NCBI RefSeq assembly: GCF_000772535.1
Contig: NZ_JSUM01000015.1
Location: 62,001-126,000, forward strand
Direction of reading: 5' to 3'
From: Chelonobacter oris
GTDB lineage: Bacteria > Pseudomonadota > Gammaproteobacteria > Enterobacterales > Pasteurellaceae
DNA length: 64,000 nucleotides
The notes below the pieces were generated by a model, which saw only the letters and a list, made by a program, of their open reading frames with translations, did no database searches and was not told where the DNA came from. Positions 12,285 to 23,009 of this stretch are shown here, in pieces. The first letter of the stretch is position 1. Each line of letters starts with the position of its first letter. A program made the position numbers and the translations under genes.

Positions 12285-12890
12285 ATGTCAGGTTTATTTG
12301 CACAAACTGATCCGACACGTCGTCGTTATGGCGTAGCGATTTTTGTCGGTATCATTGCCGGTATTATCTCTGCATTTGTAAAATGGGGAGCCGAGCATCC
12401 GTTTCCGCCGCGCAGTCCGATTGATTTATTCGTTTCTGCCTGTCAGGATCCGTCACAAGCGTTGGAAGTCTGTTCCCGCGCCTTTTTGAACCCGCCGCAC
12501 GTTTTCTTGCGTGACTATATCGGCATTGATCCGACACAAGCCGTATTTACCTTTGCGGATCATGGATTCAACTGGATTGGCGTAACCCACATGATTTTCT
12601 CGCTGGTATTTGCTATCGGTTACTGTATCGTGGCGGAGCGTTTCCCTAAAATCAAATTCTGGCAGGGTATCGGCGCCGGTATTATCGCTAACATTTGCGT
12701 TCACTACATTACTTTCCCGTTATTGGGCTTGACACCGCCGGTGGCAGAGTGGCCGATGTATGAACACGTTTCCGAACTGGTGGGGCATATTTTCTGGTTC
12801 TGGACAATCGAGGTTATCCGTCGTGATCTGCGTAACCGCATTACCCACGAACCGGATGCGGAAGTGCCGCTGAACACGCCGTTCCGTTAA
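12285..12890 (+). CDS. yagU: YagU family inner-membrane protein (DUF1440)
   Basis: A 201-residue membrane protein matching E. coli YagU along its whole length. Matching segments include [20 protein letters not shown], the run [19 protein letters not shown] and the terminal [17 protein letters not shown]. Four hydrophobic segments are visible (about 18-38, 100-120, 128-148, 168-182). E. coli YagU has been linked to acid resistance; the mechanism is unknown. AGGAAAG lies eight bases before the ATG. It appears monocistronic, with its own promoter and a terminator shared with the convergent nudJ. Confidence 0.9.
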   Translation: MSGLFAQTDPTRRRYGVAIFVGIIAGIISAFVKWGAEHPFPPRSPIDLFVSACQDPSQALEVCSRAFLNPPHVFLRDYIGIDPTQAVFTFADHGFNWIGVTHMIFSLVFAIGYCIVAERFPKIKFWQGIGAGIIANICVHYITFPLLGLTPPVAEWPMYEHVSELVGHIFWFWTIEVIRRDLRNRITHEPDAEVPLNTPFR

Positions 12891-12914
12891 TCGATTCGAT
12901 AATATGTGAAAATA

Positions 12915-12942
12915 AAAAATCCGGCGCAAAGGCCGGATTTTT
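12915..12942. terminator. Bidirectional terminator between yagU and nudJ
   Basis: An 11-bp stem (12915-12925 with 12932-12942) has a six-base loop. A and T runs at its ends make it functional in both directions. It overlaps the nudJ stop codon by two bases. Confidence 0.85.
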
Positions 12943-13399
12943 ACTTAATGGTTTTCAGTATATTCAGCGGATAGGTGGTTTGGTTAAAATAATCTTCAAT
13001 CGATTTTGCCACTAATGGGCTTCGTGCGCCTTGCCCTGTTTGGCGGATATAGCGTTGAAATTCCGAATAACTCAGCCATAAACCCCGTGTAATATCGCTG
13101 TCGTGAGGCGTGATTTCGCAGCAGTGATCCAGCTCCAGTACGAAGGTAAAACGCAGAAAATCAGTATCGCTTAGCGGCGCGCGCCATTGGTATATCTTTA
13201 ATAATGAATCCGGCATAACATCTTGAATACCGGTTTCTTCCCATAGTTCACGCAACATTGCTTCGATCAGGGTTTCGTCTTTTTCCAAATGTCCGGCAGG
13301 TTGGTTCAGTGTTAAAATGCCGTTATCCCATTCTTCGACAAATAAAAATTTATTTTGGCAATGGACAACGCAGGCTACGGTTATATTCGGTTTATGCAT
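12941..13399 (-). CDS. nudJ: Nudix phosphatase NudJ
   Basis: Cytosolic Nudix hydrolase; E. coli NudJ acts on HMP-PP and other nucleoside or thiamine-precursor diphosphates. The 152 residues hold a complete Nudix box (starting GHLEKDETLIEAML and ending RELWEETGI, about residues 37-59), with every metal-binding glutamate present. It lies six bases downstream of rluE, as in E. coli, where mnmA follows. Here mnmA is not next and the convergent yagU is instead. Confidence 0.9.
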   Translation of the reverse strand: MHKPNITVACVVHCQNKFLFVEEWDNGILTLNQPAGHLEKDETLIEAMLRELWEETGIQDVMPDSLLKIYQWRAPLSDTDFLRFTFVLELDHCCEITPHDSDITRGLWLSYSEFQRYIRQTGQGARSPLVAKSIEDYFNQTTYPLNILKTIK

Positions 13400-13405
13400 A
13401 GGATT

Positions 13406-14095
13406 TCACGGTTTGAGGGGGAATTTCATCTGGTTGAACAACCGCACTTTCTCTGATTCACTTAATGTGCGGTATGTACCGCTGGCTAAATTTTGCAGGT
13501 TGAAGCCGGCAATATCGACACGAATCAGGCGCAGAGTCGGGAAACCGATATGTGCGGTCATTCGCCGCACTTGGCGGTTGCGACCTTCATAAATCTGTAA
13601 TTCCAGCCACGCCGTCGGAATCTGTTTGCGTTCACGAATCGGCGGTATACGTTGCCACAGCTTGGCGGGTTCTGCGATTAACCGCACATTGGCCGGCAAG
13701 GTTTTGCCGTCCTTCAGTTCCACGCCTTGGCGCAACGCCTCAAGTGCGGTTTCGTCAGGGATATTTTCCACTTGCACCCAATAGGTTTTAGCCTGTTTAA
13801 AGGTCGGATTGCTCAAACGGTGCTGCAGTTGCCCGTTGTTGGTCAGCAGTAACAGCCCCTCGCTGTCGCGATCCAGCCGTCCGGCTGGGTAAATATCGCT
13901 AATCGGAATATAGTCTTTCAGGGTTTTGCGCTGTTGTCCGTCACTAAATTGGGTTAACACATCAAACGGCTTATTGAATAAAATCACTTGGGTTTGTTCG
14001 AAGGTCAGCGGCACGCTACGGCGAGCTTGCCGTTTGTTTGCTACTTTTGTGGTGCGGTTGCGGAAAGTGCGGTTTACAGTATTGGGTTTCGGCAT
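13406..14095 (-). CDS. rluE: 23S rRNA pseudouridine(2457) synthase RluE
   Basis: RsuA-family enzyme that modifies U2457 of 23S rRNA. The 229 residues contain the catalytic aspartate motif [14 protein letters not shown] (about 87-100), [12 protein letters not shown] near residue 38 and the C-terminal [15 protein letters not shown]. It lacks the S4 domain found in RsuA, as RluE does. The basic first 30 residues precede the core. It is divergent from icd across 142 bases and upstream of nudJ, the same context as E. coli. Confidence 0.92.
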   Translation of the reverse strand: MPKPNTVNRTFRNRTTKVANKRQARRSVPLTFEQTQVILFNKPFDVLTQFSDGQQRKTLKDYIPISDIYPAGRLDRDSEGLLLLTNNGQLQHRLSNPTFKQAKTYWVQVENIPDETALEALRQGVELKDGKTLPANVRLIAEPAKLWQRIPPIRERKQIPTAWLELQIYEGRNRQVRRMTAHIGFPTLRLIRVDIAGFNLQNLASGTYRTLSESEKVRLFNQMKFPLKP

Positions 14096-14237
14096 AATGT
14101 TAAATAATTATTAAAAAAATTGTTAAAGTGTGATATGAATAAAAGAAATCTTTTCGGAAAAACTATACTATTCTACTGCTTGAAGATACAGTATATTTTT
14201 ATCAACGATACATCCCAAACGGAAAAAAGGAGCAAAT

Positions 14238-15488
14238 ATGCAAAGCAAAGTCGTTGTCCCTACTCAAGGAAGTAAAATCACGCTGGAAAACGGGCGGTTG
14301 AATGTGCCGAACAATCCGATTATTCCGTTTATCGAGGGGGACGGGATCGGGGTGGATGTCACGCCGGCAATGCGTTTGGTATTGGACGCGGCGGTGCAGA
14401 AAGCCTATCACGGCGAACGCAAAATCGAATGGATGGAAGTGTATACCGGAGAAAAATCCACCCAAATTTATGGCGAAAACGAATGGCTGCCGCAAGAGAC
14501 ATTGGATTTGATCAAGGACTACCGTGTGGCGATTAAAGGTCCGCTGACCACCCCGATCGGCGGTGGCATTCGTTCCTTAAATGTGGCGTTGCGCCAATTG
14601 TTGGATTTATATATCTGCCTGCGACCGGTGCGCTATTATGAGGGCACGCCAAGCCCGTTAAAACACCCTGAATATACCGATATGGTGATTTTCCGTGAAA
14701 ATTCGGAAGATATTTACGCCGGTGTCGAATGGCAGGCCGGCACGGCGGAAGCGGAAAAAATCATTGATTTTCTGACCACGGAAATGGGCGTTACCAAAAT
14801 CCGCTTTACCGACGACTGCGGTATCGGCATCAAACCGACATCAAAAGCCGGAACACAGCGCTTGGTGCGGGCTGCGATCCAATATGCGATTGATAATGAC
14901 CGCGAAGTGGTTACATTGGTGCATAAAGGTAATATCATGAAATTTACCGAGGGCGCTTTCAAAAATTGGGGTTATGACGTCGCCAAGGAAGAGTTCGGGG
15001 CGGAGTTGTTGGACGGCGGCCCGTGGATGCAGTTCAAAAATCCGAATAACGGCAAAACCATTACCGTAAACGATGTGATTGCCGATGCGTTTTTGCAACA
15101 GATTTTGTTGCGTCCGAAAGAGTATGATGTGATTGCAACCATGAATCTGAACGGGGATTATATTTCCGATGCCTTAGCGGCACAAGTGGGCGGAATCGGC
15201 ATTGCGCCGGGGGCGAATATCGGTGATGAATGCGCCATATTTGAAGCGACCCACGGCACTGCGCCGAAATATGCCGGGCAAGACAAAGTCAATCCGGGTT
15301 CACTGATCCTGAGCGGCGAAATGATGCTGCGTCATCTGGGCTGGATCGAAGCGGCGGATCTGGTGGTCGGCGGCATGGAAAAAGCCATTTCCAATAAAAC
15401 CGTTACTTACGATTTCGAACGCCTGATGGACGGCGCCACCTTGCGCAAATGTTCTGAATTCGCACAGGATATTGTGGCTAATATGTAG
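14238..15488 (+). CDS. icd: NADP-dependent isocitrate dehydrogenase
   Basis: TCA-cycle enzyme making 2-oxoglutarate and NADPH. The 416 residues match the E. coli length. The substrate-binding serine that Icd kinase phosphorylates in E. coli is at residue 113 ([11 protein letters not shown]). Metal ligands lie in [18 protein letters not shown], and [20 protein letters not shown] marks the cofactor region. AAGGAGC lies before the ATG. Isocitrate dehydrogenase is absent from the H. influenzae Rd gene set as I recall it, so its presence is informative about lineage. A terminator follows. Confidence 0.96.
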   Translation: MQSKVVVPTQGSKITLENGRLNVPNNPIIPFIEGDGIGVDVTPAMRLVLDAAVQKAYHGERKIEWMEVYTGEKSTQIYGENEWLPQETLDLIKDYRVAIKGPLTTPIGGGIRSLNVALRQLLDLYICLRPVRYYEGTPSPLKHPEYTDMVIFRENSEDIYAGVEWQAGTAEAEKIIDFLTTEMGVTKIRFTDDCGIGIKPTSKAGTQRLVRAAIQYAIDNDREVVTLVHKGNIMKFTEGAFKNWGYDVAKEEFGAELLDGGPWMQFKNPNNGKTITVNDVIADAFLQQILLRPKEYDVIATMNLNGDYISDALAAQVGGIGIAPGANIGDECAIFEATHGTAPKYAGQDKVNPGSLILSGEMMLRHLGWIEAADLVVGGMEKAISNKTVTYDFERLMDGATLRKCSEFAQDIVANM

Positions 15489-15507
15489 CCTAAAGTGCGG
15501 TAAACCC

Positions 15508-15538
15508 AAAAACCACAATATAGCTATTGTGGTTTTTT
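15508..15538 (+). terminator. Intrinsic terminator of icd
   Basis: A 13-bp stem (15508-15520 with 15525-15537), four-base loop and T-run begin 20 bases after the stop. The A-run on the left also lets it work for the convergent ruvX side. Confidence 0.85.
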
Positions 15539-15568
15539 ATTGCGGATTGAACAATGGCGATTCGGGGC

Positions 15569-15991
15569 TCAATAGACTGTTTGAATTTCAAACCAGCTTT
15601 CTAAAATAATACAAGCCGAGATGGAGTCGATTTTGCCTTTGTCTAAGGCTTTGAAACCGCGTCGGGAAAAAATTTCGGCACGGGCTTCGACGGTGCTGAG
15701 GCGTTCATCATGTAATTCGACAGCAACACCGAAGCGACCGTGCAAGCGTTGTGAAAATTTTCTTGCCCGCTGGGTAATGGCTTGTTCCGTGCCGTCCATA
15801 TTTAGCGGCAGACCGACAATGACGACCGTCGGTTGCCACTCTTGCAGGCATTTCTCAATCAGATCCCAATTGGGAATGCCGTCATTGGCTTTAAAAGCGG
15901 ATAAGGCTTGGGCGGTGCCGGTGATACTTTGCCCCACGGCACAACCAATGCTTTTTACGCCGAAATCAAAGGCAAGTGCGGTGAATCCCAT
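15569..15991 (-). CDS. ruvX: Holliday junction resolvase-like RuvX/YqgF
   Basis: RNase H-fold nuclease of 140 residues, implicated in 16S rRNA 5' pre-processing and proposed as a resolvase. Acidic catalytic positions are visible in [15 protein letters not shown] (residues 6-20), [11 protein letters not shown] and [10 protein letters not shown], with the C-terminal [12 protein letters not shown]. Its start overlaps the yqgE stop by one base. The cluster rsmE-gshB-yqgE-ruvX repeats the E. coli order. Confidence 0.92.
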   Translation of the reverse strand: MGFTALAFDFGVKSIGCAVGQSITGTAQALSAFKANDGIPNWDLIEKCLQEWQPTVVIVGLPLNMDGTEQAITQRARKFSQRLHGRFGVAVELHDERLSTVEARAEIFSRRGFKALDKGKIDSISACIILESWFEIQTVY

Positions 15992-16554
15992 CAGGCGTGC
16001 CCTGCAAGTGCGGTCAAATGGGTCGGTTCAAAGCCCAAAGAGCGGTTGGCTTCCAACCAACGGCGATCGTGCGGCACATCAAACAGCAAGTGTTCGCTCG
16101 GTTCGAGTACTAACCAAGCATTGTCGGCGATCTCCTGTTCCAGCTGACCGCTTCGCCAAGTGCAGCAACCGAGCGCAACCAAATACTTTTCCGGCTCGTC
16201 GGGGCGGCCGATGGTTTGCAACACATCGGCAGAAGTGGTCAGCCAAATCTGATCGGAAACGGCAACGCTGTGCTGAAAGGGCGGCACACATTTGGTATGC
16301 AGGATAAAACCGCGTTCAACGCTGACCGGCCCGCCGATAAGCACCACATCATCTTGCTGATAGTGGCGTTGATCAGCGATCAGGAAATTCATTTTGGCGA
16401 TGATTTCCGCCACGCTTAACTCTGTGGTGCGTGTCAGCATAATCCCCATGCTGCCTTGTTCGTTATGTTCGCAAAGATAGATCAGGGCATTTTTGAAAAA
16501 CGGGTCGTCCATACCCGGCATCGCCAATAAAAAACGGTCTTGTAATTTCATCAT
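15991..16554 (-). CDS. yqgE: UPF0301 (AlgH) family protein YqgE
   Basis: Conserved protein of unknown biochemical function. It shows the family pattern [25 protein letters not shown] at the N-terminus (split: [10 protein letters not shown], then [18 protein letters not shown]) and [16 protein letters not shown] near residue 130. I start at the ATG at 16554 (the next codon is also ATG) because E. coli YqgE begins at the equivalent residue. The longer frame would need a GTG at 16575 right after the gshB stop. It sits between gshB and ruvX and is probably co-transcribed with them. Confidence 0.9.
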   Translation of the reverse strand: MMKLQDRFLLAMPGMDDPFFKNALIYLCEHNEQGSMGIMLTRTTELSVAEIIAKMNFLIADQRHYQQDDVVLIGGPVSVERGFILHTKCVPPFQHSVAVSDQIWLTTSADVLQTIGRPDEPEKYLVALGCCTWRSGQLEQEIADNAWLVLEPSEHLLFDVPHDRRWLEANRSLGFEPTHLTALAGHA

Positions 16555-16576
16555 ATCAATCGGTTTCCGTGTCACG

Positions 16577-17527
16577 TTATTTTTTTAGGCGACGTTCGAT
16601 TGCATCCATTAACATGCCGCTAATGGAAACTTGCGGAAATGCCGCTTCGATTTCGCGGATACAGGTCGGGCTGGTGACATTGATTTCGGTGAGCTTGTCG
16701 CCGATAACATCAAGTCCGACAAAGATTAATCCTTTTTGCTTGAGATGCGGCGCTACGGTTCTGGCAATACTCCAGTCGTGATCGGTTAACGGACGGGCTT
16801 CGCCGCTGCCGCCGGCCGCCAAGTTGCCACGGGTTTCGCCTTGTTGCGGTATCCGCGCCAGACAGTAGGGTACGGGCTCGCCGTCCACCACCAAAATACG
16901 TTTGTCGCCGTTGACGATTTCCGGAATATAGCGTTGCGCCATGCAATAGTGCTTGCCCAAACCGGTCAGGGTTTCAATAATGACCGACAGATTCGGGTCG
17001 TCTTGTTTGACGCGGAAAATCGAGCTGCCGCCCATGCCGTCCAACGGTTTCAAAATAATATCGCCGTGCTGCTGATGGAAAGCTTTAATCCGTGCCGTAT
17101 CACGGGTCACTAATGTTTCCGGCGTCAGATCGGCAAACCAAGCGGTATAGAGTTTTTCATTGCAATCTCGCAGGCTTTGCGGTTTATTGACGATGAGACA
17201 GCCTTGCTCTTCGGCACGTTGCAAAATATAGCTGGCATAGATAAATTCGGTATCGAACGGCGGATCTTTGCGCATCAAAATCACGTCCAGTTCCGCCAGT
17301 TCAAGGGTGTCATCGCTTAAAAATTCAAACCAACCGTTATAGTCATACCGCACTTTCAATTGCCGCATACGGGCTTTCGCTATCCCTCTTTCCAGAAACA
17401 AATCATTCATTTCCATGTAGTACAACTGATAGCCGCGCGCTTGCGCCTGCTCAAGCATGGCGAAACTGGAATCTTTTTTAATATTGATGGATTGAATCGG
17501 ATCCATGACAATCCCGAGTTTAATCAT
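16577..17527 (-). CDS. gshB: Glutathione synthetase GshB
   Basis: ATP-grasp ligase joining gamma-glutamylcysteine and glycine. The 316 residues match the enteric GshB length. Features are MDPIQSINIKKDSSFAML at the N-terminus, RKDPPFDTEFIYA near residue 88, the ATP-binding KPLDGMGGSSIFR and the C-terminal metal-binding TEINVTSPTCIREIE. Many Pasteurellaceae use the fused GshF enzyme instead, so a stand-alone gshB is a useful lineage marker. It lies 23 bases after rsmE and just before yqgE. Confidence 0.95.
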   Translation of the reverse strand: MIKLGIVMDPIQSINIKKDSSFAMLEQAQARGYQLYYMEMNDLFLERGIAKARMRQLKVRYDYNGWFEFLSDDTLELAELDVILMRKDPPFDTEFIYASYILQRAEEQGCLIVNKPQSLRDCNEKLYTAWFADLTPETLVTRDTARIKAFHQQHGDIILKPLDGMGGSSIFRVKQDDPNLSVIIETLTGLGKHYCMAQRYIPEIVNGDKRILVVDGEPVPYCLARIPQQGETRGNLAAGGSGEARPLTDHDWSIARTVAPHLKQKGLIFVGLDVIGDKLTEINVTSPTCIREIEAAFPQVSISGMLMDAIERRLKK

Positions 17528-17550
17528 AATCTACTCCTTATTTATGCCGA

Positions 17551-18285
17551 TTAACCCAAATCGCCGAAGCAGACTTGAAGTGCGGTAATTGCCGTCAAGG
17601 CAGCGGTTTCCGTACGCAAAATGCGCTTGCCGAGCAAAACGGATTGAAAATGCTGCCGTTCGGTCATTTCAATTTCTTGCGGTGATAAACCGCCTTCGGA
17701 ACCAATCAACAGCCGTACGCCTTGCGGTGGAATATGTCGCAGGCGGCTGATGCCGAATTCGGCGCGCGGGTGCAGATTCAGCTTCAACATTTCGCTTGGT
17801 TCGGCGCACCAGTCGGTCAGTTTCATCATCGGGCGAATCTCCGGAATACGATTGCGGCCGCACTGTTCGCAAGCGGCAATCGCAATTTTTCGCCATTGCT
17901 GGATTTTCTTTTCTATACGTTCAGCGTCCAGTTTTACACCGCAACGCACCGACCACAACGGGGTAATCACATTCACACCCAGTTCGACCGATTTTTGAAT
18001 AGTGAATTCCATGCGCTCGCCACGCGAAATTACTTGTCCCAAATGCAAAATCAGGCGTGATTCGCGATCGTCCTCCATCGCTTGCGCCAACCGCACTTTG
18101 ACCGATTTTTTACCGATCGTTTCGATGGTGGCAGGATAGATATGGTTACTGCCGTCAAATAATTCAAGTTGCTGCCCCGCGCTCATGCGCAGCACTCGCG
18201 CGACATGGTTGACCGCATCTTCGCTCAGCTCACAAAATGTAGCCCGAGTCAGTAATTCAGGGTGATAAATTCGTGGAATTCGCAT
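17551..18285 (-). CDS. rsmE: 16S rRNA m3U1498 methyltransferase RsmE
   Basis: SPOUT-family methyltransferase acting on the assembled 30S subunit. It starts [12 protein letters not shown] as in E. coli, which fixes the start at 18285 (244 residues). The frame is open 22 codons further upstream, but that part has no family match. The N-terminal PUA-like domain carries [13 protein letters not shown]. The SAM knot carries [16 protein letters not shown] and [16 protein letters not shown]. It leads the cluster rsmE-gshB-yqgE-ruvX. Confidence 0.93.
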   Translation of the reverse strand: MRIPRIYHPELLTRATFCELSEDAVNHVARVLRMSAGQQLELFDGSNHIYPATIETIGKKSVKVRLAQAMEDDRESRLILHLGQVISRGERMEFTIQKSVELGVNVITPLWSVRCGVKLDAERIEKKIQQWRKIAIAACEQCGRNRIPEIRPMMKLTDWCAEPSEMLKLNLHPRAEFGISRLRHIPPQGVRLLIGSEGGLSPQEIEMTERQHFQSVLLGKRILRTETAALTAITALQVCFGDLG

Positions 18286-18412
18286 AGTTTTTTTATCGTT
18301 GTTTAGGTTTTTTTCATCATAACATTGATAAACGTAAAAAACTAACCGCACTTTCGTGGATTATTGGAACGATAAGGCATAAATTAAGCCGCTTGCTTCT
18401 AATAATGCATAG

Positions 18413-19204
18413 CTAAAAATCAAAAATCGAGCCGCTGTTTTGCCAAAGTGCGGTTTGAAGCTGTTCGGGCGGTTCGTTGCGCAGCTGGCATAGGGTTTCA
18501 AATACTTGTCGGATCCGTTTCGGCTGATTCGGTTGGCCTTGATAGCCGAACAGCGGCATGTCGGGGCTGTCGGTTTCCAGAACGAGGCTGTCGAGCGGCA
18601 GGCGGCGAATGGCTTCGCGGGTTTTATTGGCTCGCTGATAGCTGATTGTGCCGCCGACGCCGATAAAATAACCTAAGTCGACAAAGCGTTTCGCTTGCTG
18701 ATAGCTGCCGGCAAAGCCGTGAATTACGCCTTTTTTACTGGATGAAATCCGTTTTAAAAAGGGATAAAGCTGATCGTGGCTGCGACGGGAATGCAGGCTG
18801 ACGGGCAGGTTGAACTGTTTGGCGAGATAGAGCTGACTTTCCAGAAAATAGCACTGTTTTTGCCACATTTCGGCACTAATTAACTCATAAACCGCTCTTT
18901 CCAGTCCGATTTCGGCAACCGCTTTGCACAAGTGCGGTTTGGTTTGCAGCCGCACTTTTAGGTTATCCAAATCGTGCTGTTGATGTTGTTTGATGTAGAG
19001 CGGGTGCAGCCCCAGCCCGTAGCATAGATGTTGCGGGGCTTGTGCGCATAACTCAAACAGCGCTTGGAACTGTTCTTGCATGACTGCCGCAATCAGGATT
19101 TTTTCTACTTCGGCACTTTTGGCTTCGGCAATTCCTTGTGCAACAGAATGGTTGAGTTGTTGCAGCAGATAGTCAAAATGGGTGTGGGTGTCGAAAAACG
19201 GCAT
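18413..19204 (-). CDS. yjjV: TatD-family metal-dependent hydrolase (YjjV-like)
   Basis: Predicted metal-dependent phosphoesterase or deoxyribonuclease with a TIM-barrel fold. Metal ligands are visible in FDTHTHFD (residues 4-11), EIGLER, SLHSRRSHD, HGFAGS and the final ETDSPDMPL. I start at the ATG at 19204, which has AGAAAG upstream; the longer form from 19237 has no ribosome-binding site. YjjV is the closest fit among TatD paralogues by eye, but YcfH or TatD proper cannot be excluded. It is separated from glnA by a terminator and ends near rsmE. Confidence 0.82.
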   Translation of the reverse strand: MPFFDTHTHFDYLLQQLNHSVAQGIAEAKSAEVEKILIAAVMQEQFQALFELCAQAPQHLCYGLGLHPLYIKQHQQHDLDNLKVRLQTKPHLCKAVAEIGLERAVYELISAEMWQKQCYFLESQLYLAKQFNLPVSLHSRRSHDQLYPFLKRISSSKKGVIHGFAGSYQQAKRFVDLGYFIGVGGTISYQRANKTREAIRRLPLDSLVLETDSPDMPLFGYQGQPNQPKRIRQVFETLCQLRNEPPEQLQTALWQNSGSIFDF

Positions 19205-19271
19205 AACGGCTTTCTTCTTGTCGGTAAATAGTGCCATTATTCAGAAATCGGCGTTTTAGGCAAGCACAAAT

Positions 19272-19299
19272 AAAAATTCCCGCCGAAGCGGGAATTTTT
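19272..19299. terminator. Terminator downstream of glnA
   Basis: A 12-bp stem (19272-19283 with 19288-19299) has a four-base loop. Its A/T-rich outer pairs supply the U-run on the minus strand. It begins 19 bases past the glnA stop. Confidence 0.88.
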
Positions 19300-19318
19300 C
19301 AAGTTAATCGAAACAATG

Positions 19319-20737
19319 TTACATGGCGTAGTACATTTCAAATTCAGCAGGGTGCGGCAACATTCTTAAACGTTGAACGTCTTTTGATTTCAATTCAACA
19401 TAAGCGTCGATGAAATCTTTGCTGAATACGCCGCCGCGAGTCAAGAAGTCGTGATCGTCTTGCAGTGCTTGCAAGGCTTCTTCCAAAGAACCGGCAACAT
19501 GCGGGACTTGTTTCAGTTCTTCCGGCGGCAAGTCATATAGATTTTTGTCCATTGCATCGCCCGGGCTCAGTTTGTTGATCACGCCGTCTAGACCTGCCAT
19601 CAGGATAGCAGAGAATGCCAAGTATGGGTTAGCACCCGGATCCGGGAAGCGCACTTCGATACGGCGGGCTTTAGGGCTGGAAACCGTTGGAATACGGATT
19701 GATGCGGAGCGGTTGCTGGCGGAGTATGCCAGCAATACAGGCGCTTCATAGCCCGGCACCAAACGTTTGTAGGAGTTGGTGGTCGGGTTGGTGAACGCAT
19801 TCAGGGTTTTCGCATGTTTAATGATACCGGCGATAAAGTGAAGTGCGGTTTCGGACAGGTTGGCGTATTTATCGCCGGAGAACAGATTGGCGCCGTCTTT
19901 GCCCAACGAAATGTGGCAGTGCATACCGGAGCCGTTGTCACCGAAAATCGGTTTCGGCATGAAGCAGGCGGTTTTGCCGTGTTCGTGCGCGACATTGCGA
20001 ACGACATATTTATAGATTTGGGTTTCATCGGCTTTTAGTGTCAAGGTGTTGAAACGACAAGCAATTTCATTTTGACCGGCCGTGGCGACTTCATGGTGGT
20101 GCGCTTCGATGACTAAACCGAATTCTTCCATTAGCAAGCACATTTCGGAACGGATATCTTGTGAAGAATCAACCGGTGGAACCGGGAAGTAGCCGCCTTT
20201 CACAGCCGGACGATAGCCGGTGTTGCCGCCTTCATATTCGGTATTGCTGTTCCATGCCGCTTCAATATCGTCCACGGCAAATGAGCTGGAACCCATGCCG
20301 ACTTGGAAACGCACATCGTCAAACAGGAAGAACTCCGGCTCAGGCCCCAATAATACCGTATCCGCAATGCCGGACGCTTTCAGGTATTCTTCGGCACGCA
20401 CGGCGATAGAGCGCGGATCACGATCGTAACCCTGCATAGTGGTCGGTTCGTACACGTTACAACGGATAGATAATGTCGGGATAGCAAAGAACGGATCGAT
20501 AATTGCAGTTTCCGCAATCGGCATTAATACCATGTCGGATTTATTGATGGTTTTCCAACCGCTGATAGAAGAACCGTCAAACATTTTGCCGTCTTCAAAA
20601 AAATCTTCGTCTACCGCACTTTTCGGAATGGAAACATGCTGCTCGGTGCCTTTGATGTCGGTAAAACGCAAATCGACAAATTTGACACCATGTTCTTCAA
20701 TAAGCTTAAATACGTTAGCGATAGCTGCCTGAGACAT
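19319..20737 (-). CDS. glnA: Glutamine synthetase, type I
   Basis: Dodecameric enzyme making glutamine from glutamate and ammonia. It has 472 residues, the GSI-beta length. Landmarks are [17 protein letters not shown] (about 54-70), the active-site loops [13 protein letters not shown] and [11 protein letters not shown], and NRSASIRIP. The adenylylation tyrosine is near residue 401 in [10 protein letters not shown], so control by GlnE is plausible. AGAGGA precedes the ATG. It diverges from typA as in E. coli, but no NtrC/sigma-54 type promoter is visible in the 283-base gap. Confidence 0.96.
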   Translation of the reverse strand: MSQAAIANVFKLIEEHGVKFVDLRFTDIKGTEQHVSIPKSAVDEDFFEDGKMFDGSSISGWKTINKSDMVLMPIAETAIIDPFFAIPTLSIRCNVYEPTTMQGYDRDPRSIAVRAEEYLKASGIADTVLLGPEPEFFLFDDVRFQVGMGSSSFAVDDIEAAWNSNTEYEGGNTGYRPAVKGGYFPVPPVDSSQDIRSEMCLLMEEFGLVIEAHHHEVATAGQNEIACRFNTLTLKADETQIYKYVVRNVAHEHGKTACFMPKPIFGDNGSGMHCHISLGKDGANLFSGDKYANLSETALHFIAGIIKHAKTLNAFTNPTTNSYKRLVPGYEAPVLLAYSASNRSASIRIPTVSSPKARRIEVRFPDPGANPYLAFSAILMAGLDGVINKLSPGDAMDKNLYDLPPEELKQVPHVAGSLEEALQALQDDHDFLTRGGVFSKDFIDAYVELKSKDVQRLRMLPHPAEFEMYYAM

Positions 20738-21020
20738 AACTGAATCCTCTGTTGGTTAAAGTGATAAAATACAAAAATATCAGGGTTTGTTTAAAGTGTA
20801 ACTAAAATATAACCCATAAAAATTAAAAATCAATACCTTTTTTGCGAGTTTATTTGTTTTTTTATCAAGGGTCGGCTTTTGTTTTGATTTTTAATATTTA
20901 ATAGCCGTTTGAGCCGAAAGACGTTATAATTTCGCACCTTCCAATTAATTTTATGCCAAAACCATAGAATAACGGTTTTTTGGAATCACTTTTCTTTTCA
21001 CAACAACGAAGATTTTTCAC

Positions 21021-22871
21021 ATGAATAATGAATTAGACATCAACAAACTGCGCAATATTGCGATTATTGCCCACGTTGACCACGGGAAAACGACCCTAGT
21101 TGATAAATTGTTACAACAGTCCGGCACGCTGGAAAGTGCCCGCGGCGACAGCGATGAACGGGTGATGGATTCCAATGCCTTGGAAAAAGAACGCGGCATT
21201 ACCATTTTAGCCAAAAATACCGCCATTAACTGGAACGGTTACCGTATCAATATCGTCGACACGCCGGGACACGCCGATTTCGGCGGTGAGGTAGAGCGTG
21301 TGTTGTCAATGGTGGATTCGGTGCTGTTGCTGGTCGATGCGTTTGACGGTCCGATGCCGCAAACCCGCTTTGTGACTCAAAAAGCCTTTGCGCACGGCTT
21401 GAAACCGATTGTCGTCATCAATAAAGTGGATCGCCCCGGTGCTCGCCCTGATTGGGTGGTGGATCAAGTGTTTGATCTGTTTGTTAATTTGGGGGCTACT
21501 GACGAGCAGCTGGATTTCCCGATTATTTATGCCTCTGCGCTGAACGGTGTTGCTGGTGTGGAACATGAAGATTTGGCGGAAGACATGACACCGTTGTTTG
21601 AAGCGGTCGTGAAATATGTCGAATCGCCGAAGGTCGAAAGCGGCAAACCGTTCCAAATGCAGATTTCACAACTGGATTACAGCAATTATGTCGGCGTTAT
21701 CGGCATCGGACGCATCAAGCGCGGTGCGGTGAAGCCGAACCAGCAAGTGACCATTATCGACAGTGAAGGAAAAACCCGTAACGGCAAAGTCGGACAGGTC
21801 TTGGGGCATTTGGGGTTGCAGCGTTATGAAGCCGATATTGCCAGTGCCGGCGATATTATTGCGATCACCGGTCTGGGCGAACTGAATATTTCCGATACGA
21901 TTTGCGATGTCAACAGCGTGGAGGCGTTGCCGGCCTTGAGTGTGGACGAGCCGACCGTGACCATGTTCTTCTGCGTCAATACTTCACCGTTCTGCGGAAA
22001 AGAGGGTAAATTCGTTACCTCACGCCAGATTTTGGAGCGTTTAAACAAAGAATTAGTACACAATGTCGCCTTGCGCGTGGAAGAAACCGAAGATCCGGAC
22101 GCATTCCGTGTTTCCGGCCGTGGTGAACTGCATTTGTCGGTGTTAATCGAAAATATGCGGCGTGAAGGTTATGAGTTGGCGGTATCCCGTCCGAAAGTGA
22201 TTTTCCGTGAGATTGACGGCCGTAAGCAAGAGCCGTTCGAGCAGGTGACGATTGATATTGAAGAACAGCACCAAGGCTCCGTGATGGAAGCGTTGGGTAT
22301 CCGCAAAGGCGAAGTGCGAGACATGGTGCCGGACGGCAAAGGACGTACCCGTTTGGAATATATCATTCCGAGCCGAGGTCTGATCGGCTTCCGTAACGAA
22401 TTTATGACCATGACCTCCGGCACGGGTTTACTGTATTCTAGTTTCAGCCATTACGATAATGTCAAACCGGGGGAGATCGGGCAGCGAATTAACGGCGTGT
22501 TAATTTCCAATGCCACCGGCAAAGCGTTGGCATATGCGTTGTTTAGCTTGCAAGAACGCGGGAAGTTGATGATCGATCACGGAACGGAAGTGTATGAAGG
22601 ACAAGTAATCGGCATTCACAGCCGCGGCAATGATTTGACCGTCAACTGCTTGCAAGGTAAAAAACTGACCAATATGCGGGCTTCCGGTAAAGATGATGCC
22701 GTGGTCTTGGTGCCGCCTATCCGTTTCACGCTTGAACAGGCGTTGGAATTTATTGATGATGACGAGTTGGTTGAAGTTACGCCGGTTTCGGTTCGTGTGC
22801 GTAAAAAACTGCTGACCGAAATGGATCGTAAACGCGCAACCCGCAGCACAACCAGCACCAGCACACGTTAA
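21021..22871 (+). CDS. typA: Ribosome-associated GTPase TypA/BipA
   Basis: Translational GTPase acting in stress adaptation and 50S subunit assembly. The 616 residues show the G domain with [12 protein letters not shown] (about 16-27), switch [16 protein letters not shown] and [11 protein letters not shown]-like domains follow, then the BipA C-terminal domain. A TATAAT at 20925-20930 is a likely -10 element but lacks a good -35. It is divergent from glnA, the same pairing as in E. coli, and ends before an uptake-signal terminator. Confidence 0.95.
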   Translation: MNNELDINKLRNIAIIAHVDHGKTTLVDKLLQQSGTLESARGDSDERVMDSNALEKERGITILAKNTAINWNGYRINIVDTPGHADFGGEVERVLSMVDSVLLLVDAFDGPMPQTRFVTQKAFAHGLKPIVVINKVDRPGARPDWVVDQVFDLFVNLGATDEQLDFPIIYASALNGVAGVEHEDLAEDMTPLFEAVVKYVESPKVESGKPFQMQISQLDYSNYVGVIGIGRIKRGAVKPNQQVTIIDSEGKTRNGKVGQVLGHLGLQRYEADIASAGDIIAITGLGELNISDTICDVNSVEALPALSVDEPTVTMFFCVNTSPFCGKEGKFVTSRQILERLNKELVHNVALRVEETEDPDAFRVSGRGELHLSVLIENMRREGYELAVSRPKVIFREIDGRKQEPFEQVTIDIEEQHQGSVMEALGIRKGEVRDMVPDGKGRTRLEYIIPSRGLIGFRNEFMTMTSGTGLLYSSFSHYDNVKPGEIGQRINGVLISNATGKALAYALFSLQERGKLMIDHGTEVYEGQVIGIHSRGNDLTVNCLQGKKLTNMRASGKDDAVVLVPPIRFTLEQALEFIDDDELVEVTPVSVRVRKKLLTEMDRKRATRSTTSTSTR

Positions 22872-22893
22872 TTACTGCTGACTGGCGTTATAG

Positions 22894-22929
22894 ACCGCAC
22901 TTGGGGAAAACCGCAAGTGCGGTTTTTTT
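22894..22929 (+). terminator. Inverted uptake-signal terminator of typA
   Basis: Opposed uptake cores at 22894-22902 and 22915-22923 pair with a 12-base loop. A seven-T run follows, 23 bases after the typA stop. Confidence 0.88.
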
Positions 22930-22942
22930 GTGGTAAGCCGCT

Positions 22943-22976
22943 ATAAAAAATACCCGATAATCAACTTATCGGGTAT
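22943..22976 (-). terminator. Terminator of gpt
   Basis: An 11-bp stem (22950-22960 with 22966-22976) has a five-base loop. On the minus strand a T-run (22949-22943) follows. It lies 33 bases past the gpt stop. Confidence 0.85.
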
Positions 22977-23009
22977 CGTTCGCTTTAGGGGAAATCACGT
23001 TGTTAGCGA

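Noticed and set aside
15621-16307. 228-codon plus-strand frame spanning ruvX and yqgE
   Set aside because: Antisense to two well-conserved genes; no ribosome-binding site and no family resemblance.
20738-21020. NtrC/sigma-54 control of glnA
   Set aside because: I looked for TGGCAC-N5-TTGCA on the glnA strand and found none; only AT-rich sigma-70-like sequence is present.
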